Shown here: positions 18,670 through 27,015 of the stretch, one piece after another
Numbering within the stretch: the first letter of the stretch is position 1
Layout: each line of letters opens with the position of its first letter
Assembly: GCA_037443645.1 (NCBI GenBank)
Contig: JBBINY010000019.1
Coordinates: forward strand, 1 to 47,644
Direction: 5' to 3'
Source of the DNA: UBA2336 sp037443645
GTDB lineage: Bacteria; Bacteroidota; Bacteroidia; Cytophagales; Cyclobacteriaceae
DNA length: 47,644 nt
Translations under genes and position numbers: made by a program
The notes under the pieces: generated by a model
Databases searched by the model: none
What the model was told of the DNA's origin: nothing
Seen by the model: the letters and a program-made list of their open reading frames with translations, nothing else

Positions 18670-19066
18670 TTAATGTTTGTGTGTCATTTTGACCTCGTTC
18701 TTGAATTCCTGCTCTTTCCAAGTGTATATGTTGTGTAGGATAATGAAATAAAACAGCCCACTCTGAGTTTTTTGGCATACTCTATTTCAGACTTCTCATC
18801 AAACTCCCTATTCAAAGGATCCAGATACAATTCGGATTTGAGAATATCTGCCTGCAAAACAGCTGCTCCGAATGGAAAACATAGTTGCTGTTTGTCTCCA
18901 AAACGGGTTGTAAGTCCTGAAGGCAGACAGGCCGGGGCTTTTCTTCCATGGTTATGCCGGCACCGAGTGAAAATGCTCCACCAAACCAACTGGAGAATTG
19001 GGTTCTAAAATTAGCGAGTGCCAGTAAACCAATGTACTCGCTCGTTTTGCCCCCCGCAGAGGCCAA
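18670..19066 (-). pseudogene. Possible frameshifted remnant of a small protein gene
   Basis: Three overlapping minus-strand frames read like one broken protein. The first gives YIGLLALANFRTQFSSWFGG and then AFSLGAGITMEEKPRP. A second continues TTRFGDKQQLCFPFGAAVL and then LKSELYLDPLNREFDEKSEI. After an A-rich run near 18770, a third continues SGLFYFIILHNIYTWKEQ to a stop at 18670. At least two frameshifts are needed. I do not recognise the family. Sequencing error in a low-coverage assembly or chance are alternatives. Confidence 0.35.
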
Positions 19067-19118
19067 CTATTCGGGTGAATTGTACTCTGAAACAGCTTTA
19101 CAAAGCCTCATTTAACTA

Positions 19119-19263
19119 GAGGCCATCTCAAAAATCAATTCGTCATTGCGAAGGCCGGCAGGCAAGCGGCAGTGAAGCAATCCCTGAAAAACCGTCAACT
19201 ATGTATGGGATCGCCTCGCTTTGCTCGCGATGACGGCACGCTTAGGATTTTTGAGATGGCTTC
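19119..19263. repeat. MITE-like palindromic element, copy 2
   Basis: A 145-bp element with terminal inverted repeats GAGGCCATCTCAAAAATC (left) and GATTTTTGAGATGGCTTC (right), one mismatch, flanked by TA on both sides (19117-19118, 19264-19265). Inside are a second inverted pair, CGTCATTGCGA and TCGCGATGACG, and a core GAAGCAATCCC...GGGATCGCC. It is nearly identical to copy 3. It has no room for a transposase, so it would be moved in trans if it is mobile. Confidence 0.85.
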
Positions 19264-19356
19264 TAAATTTTAAGAGCCTGTCAGTGTTTAACAGTAACAG
19301 GAAAGCTGCAATTCACAGGCGATTCATGAACTGGCTATGATAACACCGCTGCCCGG

Positions 19357-20556
19357 CTAGCGAGTAATTTTCAGAACCTTTATTGTTTCCGATTCAACGT
19401 CTGTCCATGCAGCCATAACTCCCTGTTGAGTTTTTGTAAGCTGCGGAAAGCCACTGGAACGCGCTTCGCTGGAGGTGGCAACGGTTACCCGGTTCAACTT
19501 TTGCCCATCCTTTGTAACCTCTATCATTTTTATCTCTGCTCCCTCCATCCAACTTACCAGTGCACGTTGTTCATCCAGTAATACCAGGTCAACCCGGCCT
19601 ATGGGATTGCCTTCGTCAACACGAGTGGGTTTTCCAAAAGTGGCACCTCCATCATCTGAAAAAATTACCTTGACCTCAGCCTGATCATCAGCCATTGTAA
19701 ACCATGCAATCGCCAGGGTATTACCAACGGCCTCGCAACGAGGACCGTTAACAGGGCACCCGTTAATTGTCCAGTTATCAGGGTAAATGGTTTGAGGTGC
19801 TGTCCACCGGTTGTCGACCAGCCGTACGATGGAAATATCGCGCACCTCTTCCCCGGAGCGGTCGCGGTAAATCACTACGGGTCCATTCGCGGTGATGGCC
19901 GCTGTAGTCTGGCAACAATCGCAGACCCGTTCATCCAATTCCCACTCGTTCAGTTTCGTTCCGTCATATTTTAGAACAGCTGCCCGCAGACTCATCGCCC
20001 CATGATGGCCGTGATCATCATGATTTACAGATTCTTCACTGGCCGTATTCCGTCCATCCAACCAGGAAACAACTACGTGATCGCCATAAGGAACAAAATA
20101 CACAAAACCATGCTCCGCCTGCTTTCCATCATCATGCAATATGATCGGTTTACTCCAGGATATACCGTCATCCGTATGGGTCATAGCAACATCATAGGCA
20201 AATGTTCCTTCCCCGCTTTTTTTCAGGATGTGTGCTAAATATTTTTCCCCGCCATCACTTACTGCCATCGGGTAATCAGCCCAATTCACAAACCAGTCGG
20301 TACCTGAAGTAATGGTGACCGGATCAGACCAGGCCTCATTTTGCCAATGCGCAAGCTTTAGGTAATTAACCGTGTCAATGCGTTCAATCCATGTAAGATG
20401 AACCCTACCGGAGGGATCAGAAAACAGGTAAGGAACTGCCGAGTTTTGAGTTGATGGGAAATTAACCTCTTCAACCGTGAAGCGGGCCTCTTGCCTGGAA
20501 CATGAAATAAGAGCTGCCGGCAACACGGCAGCAACTAATAACCACTTCATTTTCAC
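19357..20556 (-). CDS. nos-linked beta-propeller lipoprotein (sialidase-like fold, CDCC motif)
   Basis: A 399-residue lipoprotein (signal ending LISC, Cys19) with BNR/Asp-box-type repeats such as HTDDGISWSKP (127-137) and SDDGGATFGKP (300-310), which indicates a six-bladed sialidase-like propeller. The arginine triad of true sialidases is not evident. It carries CDCC (Cys212, 214, 215), GCPVNGPRC (Cys267, Cys274) and a His/Asp-rich loop NHDDHGHHG (178-186), all plausible copper ligands. It is the last gene of the nos operon and starts directly at the end of nosY with no gap. A role in periplasmic copper handling for NosZ is my inference; the database name would probably be exo-alpha-sialidase. 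Confidence 0.8.
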   Translation of the reverse strand: MKMKWLLVAAVLPAALISCSRQEARFTVEEVNFPSTQNSAVPYLFSDPSGRVHLTWIERIDTVNYLKLAHWQNEAWSDPVTITSGTDWFVNWADYPMAVSDGGEKYLAHILKKSGEGTFAYDVAMTHTDDGISWSKPIILHDDGKQAEHGFVYFVPYGDHVVVSWLDGRNTASEESVNHDDHGHHGAMSLRAAVLKYDGTKLNEWELDERVCDCCQTTAAITANGPVVIYRDRSGEEVRDISIVRLVDNRWTAPQTIYPDNWTINGCPVNGPRCEAVGNTLAIAWFTMADDQAEVKVIFSDDGGATFGKPTRVDEGNPIGRVDLVLLDEQRALVSWMEGAEIKMIEVTKDGQKLNRVTVATSSEARSSGFPQLTKTQQGVMAAWTDVESETIKVLKITR

Positions 20557-21324
20557 TTATAAATCTTTGCGGTTGAAGATACGCAATGCAATCCATACAG
20601 GAAGCACGATCCATAACAATAAAACAGACGATGAAAAAATCAATCCCATGCTGCTCCCGAAGAATTCTTTATAAAAAGCCCCGGTGTATCCCATCAATGC
20701 CGAGATATCAAGCTGCAACAACATGAGAATACGGGCCAGGTCAACCGGGTTTAACGACACCAGCGCCAGTGTTACTTTCTCAAGCGGATAGTCCATGAAT
20801 GTGTAGATGAGCCACATCAACAGCCCATCGTAAATCAATGAAAAGTAAAACCAGAAAAGCAGGGCAATGCCGATGGCTTTTGCCTTATCGCGGGTTAGCA
20901 CAGACGACAGGAACGCGAGGGATACAAACACAAGCGAAAGCATAAGGCCCGAATACAACAGCGTAAATCCACTGGCATTGGCACCGTACAATACCAGCGG
21001 CACACCTATTCCGGCCATAAATGCAAAGCAAAGTGAAAAGGCTACCGCGAAATATTCGCCCAGAAAAATTACCCTCCGGTTAACCGGCTGAGCCAGCATT
21101 AATTCAATGAACTCATAGGAATTATAAAAATGGATGGTGCTGAACACAATGCTCACCAGGGGCACCGCCATTAATACAATGCTCATCAGACTTAAAATAA
21201 CTTTTCCGCTGTCCGTATCCAGTTGAAACATGGCAATTGAACTCACCAGCAAAAACAAGGTATAGAGCATAATGAACCGGGTGCGGAGAATGTCGTAGAA
21301 AACATATTTGATTACACGCGTCAT
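20557..21324 (-). CDS. nosY: Nos ABC transporter permease NosY
   Basis: A 255-residue ABC-2 type permease with about six helices (roughly 15-35, 43-65, 95-120, 126-148, 155-180, 225-248). It pairs with the NosF ATPase 12 bp upstream and the NosD propeptide-like partner before that, the conserved nosDFY order. In characterised systems NosDFY energises maturation of the CuZ centre of nitrous oxide reductase, exchanging sulfur or copper species with NosL. The terminal gene of the operon follows with zero spacing. Confidence 0.88.
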   Translation of the reverse strand: MTRVIKYVFYDILRTRFIMLYTLFLLVSSIAMFQLDTDSGKVILSLMSIVLMAVPLVSIVFSTIHFYNSYEFIELMLAQPVNRRVIFLGEYFAVAFSLCFAFMAGIGVPLVLYGANASGFTLLYSGLMLSLVFVSLAFLSSVLTRDKAKAIGIALLFWFYFSLIYDGLLMWLIYTFMDYPLEKVTLALVSLNPVDLARILMLLQLDISALMGYTGAFYKEFFGSSMGLIFSSSVLLLWIVLPVWIALRIFNRKDL

Positions 21325-21336
21325 ACTCTTTGGCGG

Positions 21337-22080
21337 TTACTGTTGTTTACTGCTTGCGGCCACGGTCCTGCTTTCTGAAAGACTCCTGATCATTTTCGCC
21401 ATGGCTTTTCCCAGTTTTTCTTCTCCGGTAATATCCTTCAGTTCTTCTATTGAATTGTTGTAGCGCACCAGGCCTTCCTGCAGGTAAACCACTTCCGATG
21501 CAAGTTCATCCAGGTCGCTCATAATATGCGATGTGATAATCAACAATTTTCCAGCCTCTTTCTCTTTCAGGATTTTCTCCTTCAGTACCTCTACCGAAAC
21601 AGGATCCAACCCGGCCGTGGGCTCATCCAGAAACAACACAGGCGGATTAAAAAGAAACGCGAGGGCTGCACTCACCTTTTGCCGGGTGCCTCCGGAAAGG
21701 GTGTGCATACGCTTATCCTGAATGGCCTCCAACCCGAACGCTCCCATCAGTTCCTCGTCTACCAGGGGCGGCTTTTTCCGGATGTTTCGCATCATGTCAA
21801 AAAGTTGCCTGATGCGCATGTTGTCCGGGTAGCGGCCGATCTGAGGCATGTACCCGATTTTCTCCCGATAATGCCAATGATTTTTAATCGGTTCTCCATC
21901 GATCAAAATACTTCCTGATGATGGAATAACCATTCCCAACACGGCTTTTATTAAAGTAGTTTTTCCACTGCCATTGGGCCCGATTAATGCATACGATTTC
22001 CCCGAACCAAACTCAACACTTACCCCGTTAAGTGCCTGAACCCGACCAAATCTTTTCTTAAGTTGTTGTATCGAAATCAT
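21337..22080 (-). CDS. nosF: Nos ABC transporter ATPase NosF
   Basis: A 247-residue ATP-binding subunit with Walker A GPNGSGKTT (residues 34-42), ABC signature LSGGTRQK, Walker B VLFLDEPTAGLD and switch histidine ITSHIMSD. The C-terminal 40 residues are a charged tail. Its ATG at 22080 lies inside the end of nosD (23-bp overlap), so the two are translationally coupled. It is the cytoplasmic motor of the NosDFY maturation complex. Confidence 0.92.
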   Translation of the reverse strand: MISIQQLKKRFGRVQALNGVSVEFGSGKSYALIGPNGSGKTTLIKAVLGMVIPSSGSILIDGEPIKNHWHYREKIGYMPQIGRYPDNMRIRQLFDMMRNIRKKPPLVDEELMGAFGLEAIQDKRMHTLSGGTRQKVSAALAFLFNPPVLFLDEPTAGLDPVSVEVLKEKILKEKEAGKLLIITSHIMSDLDELASEVVYLQEGLVRYNNSIEELKDITGEEKLGKAMAKMIRSLSESRTVAASSKQQ

Positions 22081-23326
22081 ACGGCCTCATGTTGGGATAA
22101 TCGTCTTTTAAATTCTCTGGGGTAACAGCAGGAAACACTTTTTCTGCCCGATCGAGTAAAAAAACCAAAAAGCTACGCCACAACAACACTGCTGTGGGTA
22201 TGCGTTCAACGATCATGGTATACATGTTTACCGGGCGGTAGGGCACATCGCCTGTGCCGTCTTTATTCAGGTCGTAGCCCTGGTACTTATCCCAGTAGTT
22301 CCCATTTAACCGGTTGAGCACCAATGTGCCATTCGTAGAAAAATCGAATGTATTACTTTTAAAGTTATTCCCCGTAAACTCGTTGCCATCGCAACTGGCC
22401 TGAAGTTTAACAGCCCAGCCATTTCCACTAAAACTATTCTTTGTAAACAGCGTTCGGCTGGTTCCCTCCATGTAGACGGCCACCGTATTATTGGTAAACC
22501 GGTTTTGGTTCACCTGGCTGTCGCTTATGTCTTTTAGTAATAATCCGTAGGCGCTGTTGCCCCAATTCTCTTCAAACCGATTATGGGTCATCGTCACCTT
22601 GCGGGAGTACATCACCGCAACGCCCGCTCCGTTTTCGCGGAAGGTGTTATAATGATACTCGTCATCATGGCTGAACATAAAGTGCAGGCCGTAGCGTTGG
22701 TTTTGTTCACTTCTATTGCGTTCAATAACCGATTGCGTTACGAACTCAAAATAAATTCCATCGCGATGGTAGCGAATGAGATTATTACGGATAGCAGCAT
22801 TGGAACATTTCCAGAGATGGATGCCGTTGCCTGTTTCGTACTCATTGCGCATGGATGCTTCAAACCGGTTATCTTCAATGAGGCTGTGGTGACTATCGGA
22901 AAAATGGACTCCAAAATAAGTATTTACAAACTCACACTCCTTAATTGTTATGTAATCAGCTTTGAAAACGCCTACACCGGCCAGGTCCTTTACGCTGGAT
23001 ACCCCCGAGTTGATGAGTTTAAATCCGCTGATGGTAACATGAGAGGAGGAGATACTAAAAAGCTCAACTTTATTTTCACCATCAATAACCGGCTTGTCCT
23101 GGCCTATCAAAACCACCGGCTTGTCAATCTTTATATTGCCCTCCTGGTAAATTCCTGCTTTTACAATAATGGTGTCACCGGGCCGCGCAAGGCCCAAAGC
23201 TTGTGTTATGGAATTGATTTTACTACCCGGCTCAACCGGGATCCGGCTGGCCCGCACAAGGCTTGATTCTGTACTTAGGAGTATGGTAAGATATATAATG
23301 AAACGATTCATTTTGCGTGGCGACAA
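22058..23326 (-). CDS. nosD: Nitrous oxide reductase maturation protein NosD
   Basis: A 422-residue periplasmic right-handed parallel beta-helix protein with a signal peptide. Repeated NosD/PbH1-type turns such as NNLIRYHRDGIYFEFV, GLHFMFSHDDEYHYNTF and NGAGVAVMYSRKV fill residues 90-330, and the family signature GNYWDKYQGYDLNKDGTGD is followed by VPYRP. A hydrophobic segment (about 378-394) precedes the C-terminus. The ATG at codon 6 (MNRFIIYL, 23311) would give a more standard signal peptide than the ATG at 23326; the choice is open. It lies 14 bp after nosL and overlaps nosF. Confidence 0.93.
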   Translation of the reverse strand: MSPRKMNRFIIYLTILLSTESSLVRASRIPVEPGSKINSITQALGLARPGDTIIVKAGIYQEGNIKIDKPVVLIGQDKPVIDGENKVELFSISSSHVTISGFKLINSGVSSVKDLAGVGVFKADYITIKECEFVNTYFGVHFSDSHHSLIEDNRFEASMRNEYETGNGIHLWKCSNAAIRNNLIRYHRDGIYFEFVTQSVIERNRSEQNQRYGLHFMFSHDDEYHYNTFRENGAGVAVMYSRKVTMTHNRFEENWGNSAYGLLLKDISDSQVNQNRFTNNTVAVYMEGTSRTLFTKNSFSGNGWAVKLQASCDGNEFTGNNFKSNTFDFSTNGTLVLNRLNGNYWDKYQGYDLNKDGTGDVPYRPVNMYTMIVERIPTAVLLWRSFLVFLLDRAEKVFPAVTPENLKDDYPNMRPYDFDTTT

Positions 23327-23340
23327 AATAACTTCGCAAA

Positions 23341-23775
23341 TTACTTAAACTGTGTGGTCAATTCACCCCAGGTTAAATAAATGCTGTTCGTCCATTGCTT
23401 TTTAAATTCATTTTTACTTGCATCCGTTGCAAACGAGGCTACCTGGCTTGCCATGGGGCTGCGAATATCAGGTGATTTAATGAAAAAGGCCTCATCAGCG
23501 GTGATGAATTCACCCGGCCGGCTGAAATCAATAACCAGCCTGAAGGCAACATCGCGCTCATCAAGAAATCCGGAGTTCAGAAAATTAACCATGCAATTCA
23601 CATCATCAAACTTGAATACCTTCCCCTTCGCAGTTACAACCTCGGCCCCGAATTTCCTGTCCATTATGGTCATTTTGCACAGGTGGCAATTGTCCGTTCC
23701 GAACAAAATCGGCTCGGGTTTTACAGAGCATCCGGAAACACCCAAACAGAGAATTAAAAAAATCGTGATTCGCAT
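23341..23775 (-). CDS. nosL: Copper chaperone lipoprotein NosL
   Basis: An outer- or inner-membrane-anchored periplasmic Cu(I) chaperone that feeds NosZ maturation. I chose the ATG at 23775 (MRITIFLILCLGVSGCS) because it gives a proper lipoprotein signal (Cys16) and a 1-bp gap to the upstream stop; the longer frame to 23823 would overlap that gene. The product is 144 residues. The NosL copper motif is DNCHLCKMTIMD (Cys30, Cys33, Met35), followed by FDDVNCMVNFL with a further Cys-Met pair. The C-terminal ITADEAFFI...SPMASQVASF segment is also typical. Confidence 0.92.
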   Translation of the reverse strand: MRITIFLILCLGVSGCSVKPEPILFGTDNCHLCKMTIMDRKFGAEVVTAKGKVFKFDDVNCMVNFLNSGFLDERDVAFRLVIDFSRPGEFITADEAFFIKSPDIRSPMASQVASFATDASKNEFKKQWTNSIYLTWGELTTQFK

Positions 23776-23776
23776 T

Positions 23777-24358
23777 CTATTGTTTCTTACCGAATTTAAA
23801 AATTTCAAGACCCAGAACAGCATACAGAGTCAGCCCAATCACTAAAAAAATCCAGCCTCCGATATCGGGCCCTGAGAATGCCGTAAAATTCAACAACTGC
23901 TTTGTGCCGATAAGCGGGGGCTGATAGGCCATACCCGGAACAATGATGGGTGCCGTAGGATCCAGGTTATGGCCATAGTCGTATCCCCAAAGGTACAAGT
24001 CGACCAAGGCAGCAATGCCGGTTGCTGTTACCAGCACCACCAGCGTTAGCAATATCCATCGCCTGTTAACAAGCGCTGTTATAAATCCAAAAGCAACCAA
24101 AGCCATTACGAAGTATTTCATGTATACGAATTCCGGGAACATGCTTACTTCAATATGCCGCATACCGATGTAGTGATTAAGTGCGCTGATGATCTTCACA
24201 TCACCAGTGATATTGTCAATCCAGATTTTCATTTCCAGTCCTTCCGGATATTGTGGTGCCCACATCAGGATTTGCCAAAGTGGAACGTACAAGGCGCTGA
24301 TCATTGCCAGGGAGGCCACTACAATAACAATTCGCGTAATTTTACTGAGTTTCTCCAA
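23777..24358 (-). CDS. nos-cluster four-helix membrane protein of unknown function
   Basis: A 193-residue membrane protein with helices near 7-30, 82-98, 101-124 and 168-187. Between helices 1 and 2 is a periplasmic loop with the motifs APQYPEGLEMKIW and LNHYIGMRHI, rich in Met, His and acidic residues. It lies between nosZ (94-bp gap with a hairpin) and nosL (1-bp gap). By position it may correspond to membrane proteins found in clade II nos clusters (called NosB in some epsilonproteobacteria), but I cannot show homology. The Met/His loop makes copper contact possible. I do not assign a function. Confidence 0.75.
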   Translation of the reverse strand: MEKLSKITRIVIVVASLAMISALYVPLWQILMWAPQYPEGLEMKIWIDNITGDVKIISALNHYIGMRHIEVSMFPEFVYMKYFVMALVAFGFITALVNRRWILLTLVVLVTATGIAALVDLYLWGYDYGHNLDPTAPIIVPGMAYQPPLIGTKQLLNFTAFSGPDIGGWIFLVIGLTLYAVLGLEIFKFGKKQ

Positions 24359-24378
24359 AGGATTTTGTCTTTAATTAA

Positions 24379-24409
24379 CCCTGGCGCCCCGCTTACGCAG
24401 GGGCCAGGG
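24379..24409 (-). terminator. GC-rich hairpin after nosZ (possible attenuator or processing site)
   Basis: CCCTGG at 24379-24384 and CCAGGG at 24404-24409 form the outer stem, extended by CCCC and GGGG inside. On the minus strand it is followed by TTAATTAAAG, not a clean T-run, so termination would be partial. It lies between nosZ and the downstream nos genes and may set a higher nosZ transcript level. Confidence 0.45.
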
Positions 24410-24452
24410 CTTTCAACCTGCAAACTATGAATTTGTACTGCTGCCAGCGCCA

Positions 24453-26423
24453 CTATTTCTGGCTTGCAGCTTCACCGGTTGAAAATTTCAAAGGTGTATT
24501 CGATCCGGCCGGTGATACGCGCGCATATCCCTGCATCTCCTGGTGCAAAGCCGAACAGAAGTCGGTGCAATAAAACGGCACTACACCTGCTGCCAGCGGC
24601 TTCCACAACAGGGTTTGCGTTTCGCCCGGCATAATCAGGATCTCCGCATTGGCGGCTCCCTTTATTGCAAATCCGTGCGGTACATCCCAATCCTGTTCAA
24701 GGTTTGTTACGTGGAAGTACACATTATCGCCAACCCGAATGCCTTCAATGTTATCGGGTGTGAAGTGCGAGCGGATGGCCGTCATGTATACATGCACATC
24801 GTTGCCTTTCCGTTCAACGCGTGCCATCTTTTCCCCTTTCGCGGCATAGGGGTGTTCGTTCTCCTCGATCGGGAAGATCTTAACCGACCGGTCTTTGATC
24901 AGACTTGCCGGAATGGCTTCTGCATAGTGCGGCTCGCCAATGGTGGGGAAGTCGAGCAGCAGTTGCATCTTATCGCCATCTATTGAGTACAACTGAGCGC
25001 TTTGTGTTAATTCAGGACCTGTTGGCAGGTAACGGTCTTTGGTAATTTTGTTATAGGCAATAACATACTTGCCGTGGGGCTTGGCCGTAGGACCACCCGG
25101 TACACACAGGTGTCCTATTGAATAATAGGTGGGTACGCGGTCAAGAACCTGCAGGGTCTCCACATTCCATTTCACAATTTCTGATGACACAAAGAATGAG
25201 GTGTATGCGTTTCCATTGGCATCGAACTCGGTATGTAATGGTCCAAGGCCCGGTTTTTTCACTTCACCGTGCAGGGCCGATTCATATTTGATAATCGGAA
25301 TACCCGCAAAATCGCCTTCATAATCTTTGTTGGCAATGGCAGTTTGAATTTTTCCGAATGAGAACACCGGCATTACAGCAGCCAGTTTACCACTTCCCAC
25401 AATATACTCACCACTCGGGTTAACATCGCAGCCGTGAGGTGATTTAGGGCAAGGAATGAAATAAACCATGTCCGGAAGTTCCATCACATCCAACACGGTA
25501 ACCTCTTCTATGATGGTACTTGTTGCACTGTGTTTCTTATGATCGTACACATTATGTGCATACCGTACTTTTTCTTTTTTACCTTTTCCGGCAGCAAGGT
25601 ATTCTTCAGCTTTCTTCCAGTTTACCGCCATAATAAAGTCCTTGTCGTTACGTGAAGCATTCACTTCAAGCAGCGTGTAGGCCTGCTCGGTATTGTAGCA
25701 GGAGAAGAAGAACCATCCGTGTGACGGGCCTTTGCCTGCACGACTTAGGTCATAATTGAAACCGGGTGTGCGCAGTTGAAATTCAATGTTCATGCGGCCG
25801 GTTTGCGGATTGACCTTTATAAAACTGATGGATCCTTTGAAGTTTTCTTTATAAGAACTAATAGGTACATCACGGTTCTCACCAAGGGGTACGCTAAAGC
25901 GGGTACCGGCCACTACGTATTCGGTATTTTCTGTAATAAAGGGTGAGGAGTGATTGCCCCCGCTGTTTGGTATTTCAATAATCTCTTCCGTACGAAAAGT
26001 TGCCAGGTCGATACGCGCAATGCGGGGTGTATTGTTTGCATTGCCAAACACCCAGCGGCCATCGTGCTCGCCTTTTGTTGTTGAAATAGCGGGGTGGTGC
26101 AGGTCATCCCAGGGCACAAATCCATGCGATGTATTGAGCATGGCCTTGGTTTCTTCACTGTATCCGTAACCGCTTGTCGGGTCAACAGAAAATACCGGAA
26201 TATTTCTGAACAACCGTCCTGAAGGAAGGCCGTACACGGCCATCTGGCCGTTAAAGCCACCGGAAACGAAATTATAAAATTCATCGTACTGGCCGGGGGC
26301 CACGTACACTTTTGAGGCCGCATCGCCTGTGGTTACTCCGGCAGGCCCTTTCGGTTTGCATCCGGTAAACGCATACAGAACGCCAGCAATGGCTAACAAT
26401 AAAATAAATCGATTGTGTTTCAT
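24453..26423 (-). CDS. nosZ: Nitrous oxide reductase NosZ, clade II, predicted lipoprotein
   Basis: A 656-residue multicopper enzyme reducing N2O to N2 in the periplasm. The N-terminal seven-bladed propeller supplies the seven CuZ histidines: His109-His110 (DLHH), His158, His330 (SPHG), His397 (LHTEF), His438 (IGHL) and His499 (EPHY). The C-terminal cupredoxin domain holds CuA: His583, Cys619, Cys623, His627 and Met630 in CTDFCSALHQEM. The signal is Sec-type without twin arginines, as in clade II (atypical) enzymes, and it ends in a lipobox-like FTGC (Cys22), so the enzyme is probably membrane-tethered. Maturation genes nosL, nosD, nosF and nosY follow, and a fasciclin protein and a cytochrome c precede. 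No nitrite or NO reductase gene is in the window. Confidence 0.96.
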   Translation of the reverse strand: MKHNRFILLLAIAGVLYAFTGCKPKGPAGVTTGDAASKVYVAPGQYDEFYNFVSGGFNGQMAVYGLPSGRLFRNIPVFSVDPTSGYGYSEETKAMLNTSHGFVPWDDLHHPAISTTKGEHDGRWVFGNANNTPRIARIDLATFRTEEIIEIPNSGGNHSSPFITENTEYVVAGTRFSVPLGENRDVPISSYKENFKGSISFIKVNPQTGRMNIEFQLRTPGFNYDLSRAGKGPSHGWFFFSCYNTEQAYTLLEVNASRNDKDFIMAVNWKKAEEYLAAGKGKKEKVRYAHNVYDHKKHSATSTIIEEVTVLDVMELPDMVYFIPCPKSPHGCDVNPSGEYIVGSGKLAAVMPVFSFGKIQTAIANKDYEGDFAGIPIIKYESALHGEVKKPGLGPLHTEFDANGNAYTSFFVSSEIVKWNVETLQVLDRVPTYYSIGHLCVPGGPTAKPHGKYVIAYNKITKDRYLPTGPELTQSAQLYSIDGDKMQLLLDFPTIGEPHYAEAIPASLIKDRSVKIFPIEENEHPYAAKGEKMARVERKGNDVHVYMTAIRSHFTPDNIEGIRVGDNVYFHVTNLEQDWDVPHGFAIKGAANAEILIMPGETQTLLWKPLAAGVVPFYCTDFCSALHQEMQGYARVSPAGSNTPLKFSTGEAASQK

Positions 26424-26447
26424 GGTTATATAGTTTTGAAGGTTGAA

Positions 26448-26993
26448 TTATTTCTTATCGGGAGGCAGCAGTACACCATCAATCACGTAAACCGTTCCGT
26501 TGCTTGCGCTTACCGAACCGATTACATTTACTCCGTTGATAGTGATCTTACCGTCAGCAGTTTTGTTAAGGGTTACATTATCCAGGTTAACCTGGTTTAA
26601 TGTCATTCCGTCACGTATCTGTTCTTCCCGGATATTGCCGACATACACATGGTATTCAAGAATGTTTTGTAGTGTTGCTTTGTTCTCCGGCTTCACCAGG
26701 TTTTCCACCGTTCCGGCCGGCAACTTAGCAAAGGCATCATCGGTTGGTGCAAATACGGTAAAGGGTCCTGCGTTAGCCAGGGCATCTACATAATTAGCCG
26801 CCTGTAAAGCGGCCACCAGTGTTTTGTGGACACTGGAGTTTACGGCAATGCGCACAACATCAGGTTTTGATGTTTCATCTTTCACGTTCGACTGCCCGCC
26901 CGGTAGCGGAGCAGAGGAAACTTCGGCACTCCCCGTAGGCTGTTGCGTACAAGCCAGGAGAAGAATAAACGGAAGAATAATAAGTCGTTTCAT
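26448..26993 (-). CDS. Fasciclin (FAS1) domain lipoprotein in the nos operon
   Basis: A 181-residue lipoprotein (signal ending LLAC, Cys15) with a low-complexity linker and one FAS1 domain (about 55-178). Both FAS1 landmark regions are present: GPFTVFAPTDDAFAKLP and the C-terminal NGTVYVIDGVLLPP. FAS1 domains mediate adhesion or protein-protein contacts and have no known catalysis. It lies 24 bp upstream of nosZ and 22 bp after the cytochrome gene, so it is co-transcribed. A scaffold role for NosZ or its electron donor is possible but unproven. Confidence 0.9.
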   Translation of the reverse strand: MKRLIILPFILLLACTQQPTGSAEVSSAPLPGGQSNVKDETSKPDVVRIAVNSSVHKTLVAALQAANYVDALANAGPFTVFAPTDDAFAKLPAGTVENLVKPENKATLQNILEYHVYVGNIREEQIRDGMTLNQVNLDNVTLNKTADGKITINGVNVIGSVSASNGTVYVIDGVLLPPDKK

Positions 26994-27015
26994 ATACAGT
27001 TGAATTTAAGGTTGC

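Larger units (their letters stand above)
18562..19356. other. Intergenic region with decayed coding remnants and one repeat
   Basis: About 795 bp with no intact gene. It contains the upstream region of fdhD, a stretch that looks like a frameshifted coding remnant on the minus strand (18670-19066), MITE-like copy 2 (19119-19263) and the end of the nos operon. No clear intrinsic terminator was found after the beta-propeller gene. Confidence 0.7.

Noticed and set aside
19357..20556. True exo-alpha-sialidase
   Set aside because: Asp-box repeats are present, but no clear catalytic Arg triad or Tyr/Glu pair was found, and the operon context is nitrous oxide reduction.
22583..23266. 227-codon plus-strand open frame antisense to nosD
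   Set aside because: nosD is clear on the other strand; the antisense product looks like a shadow and has no recognisable domain.
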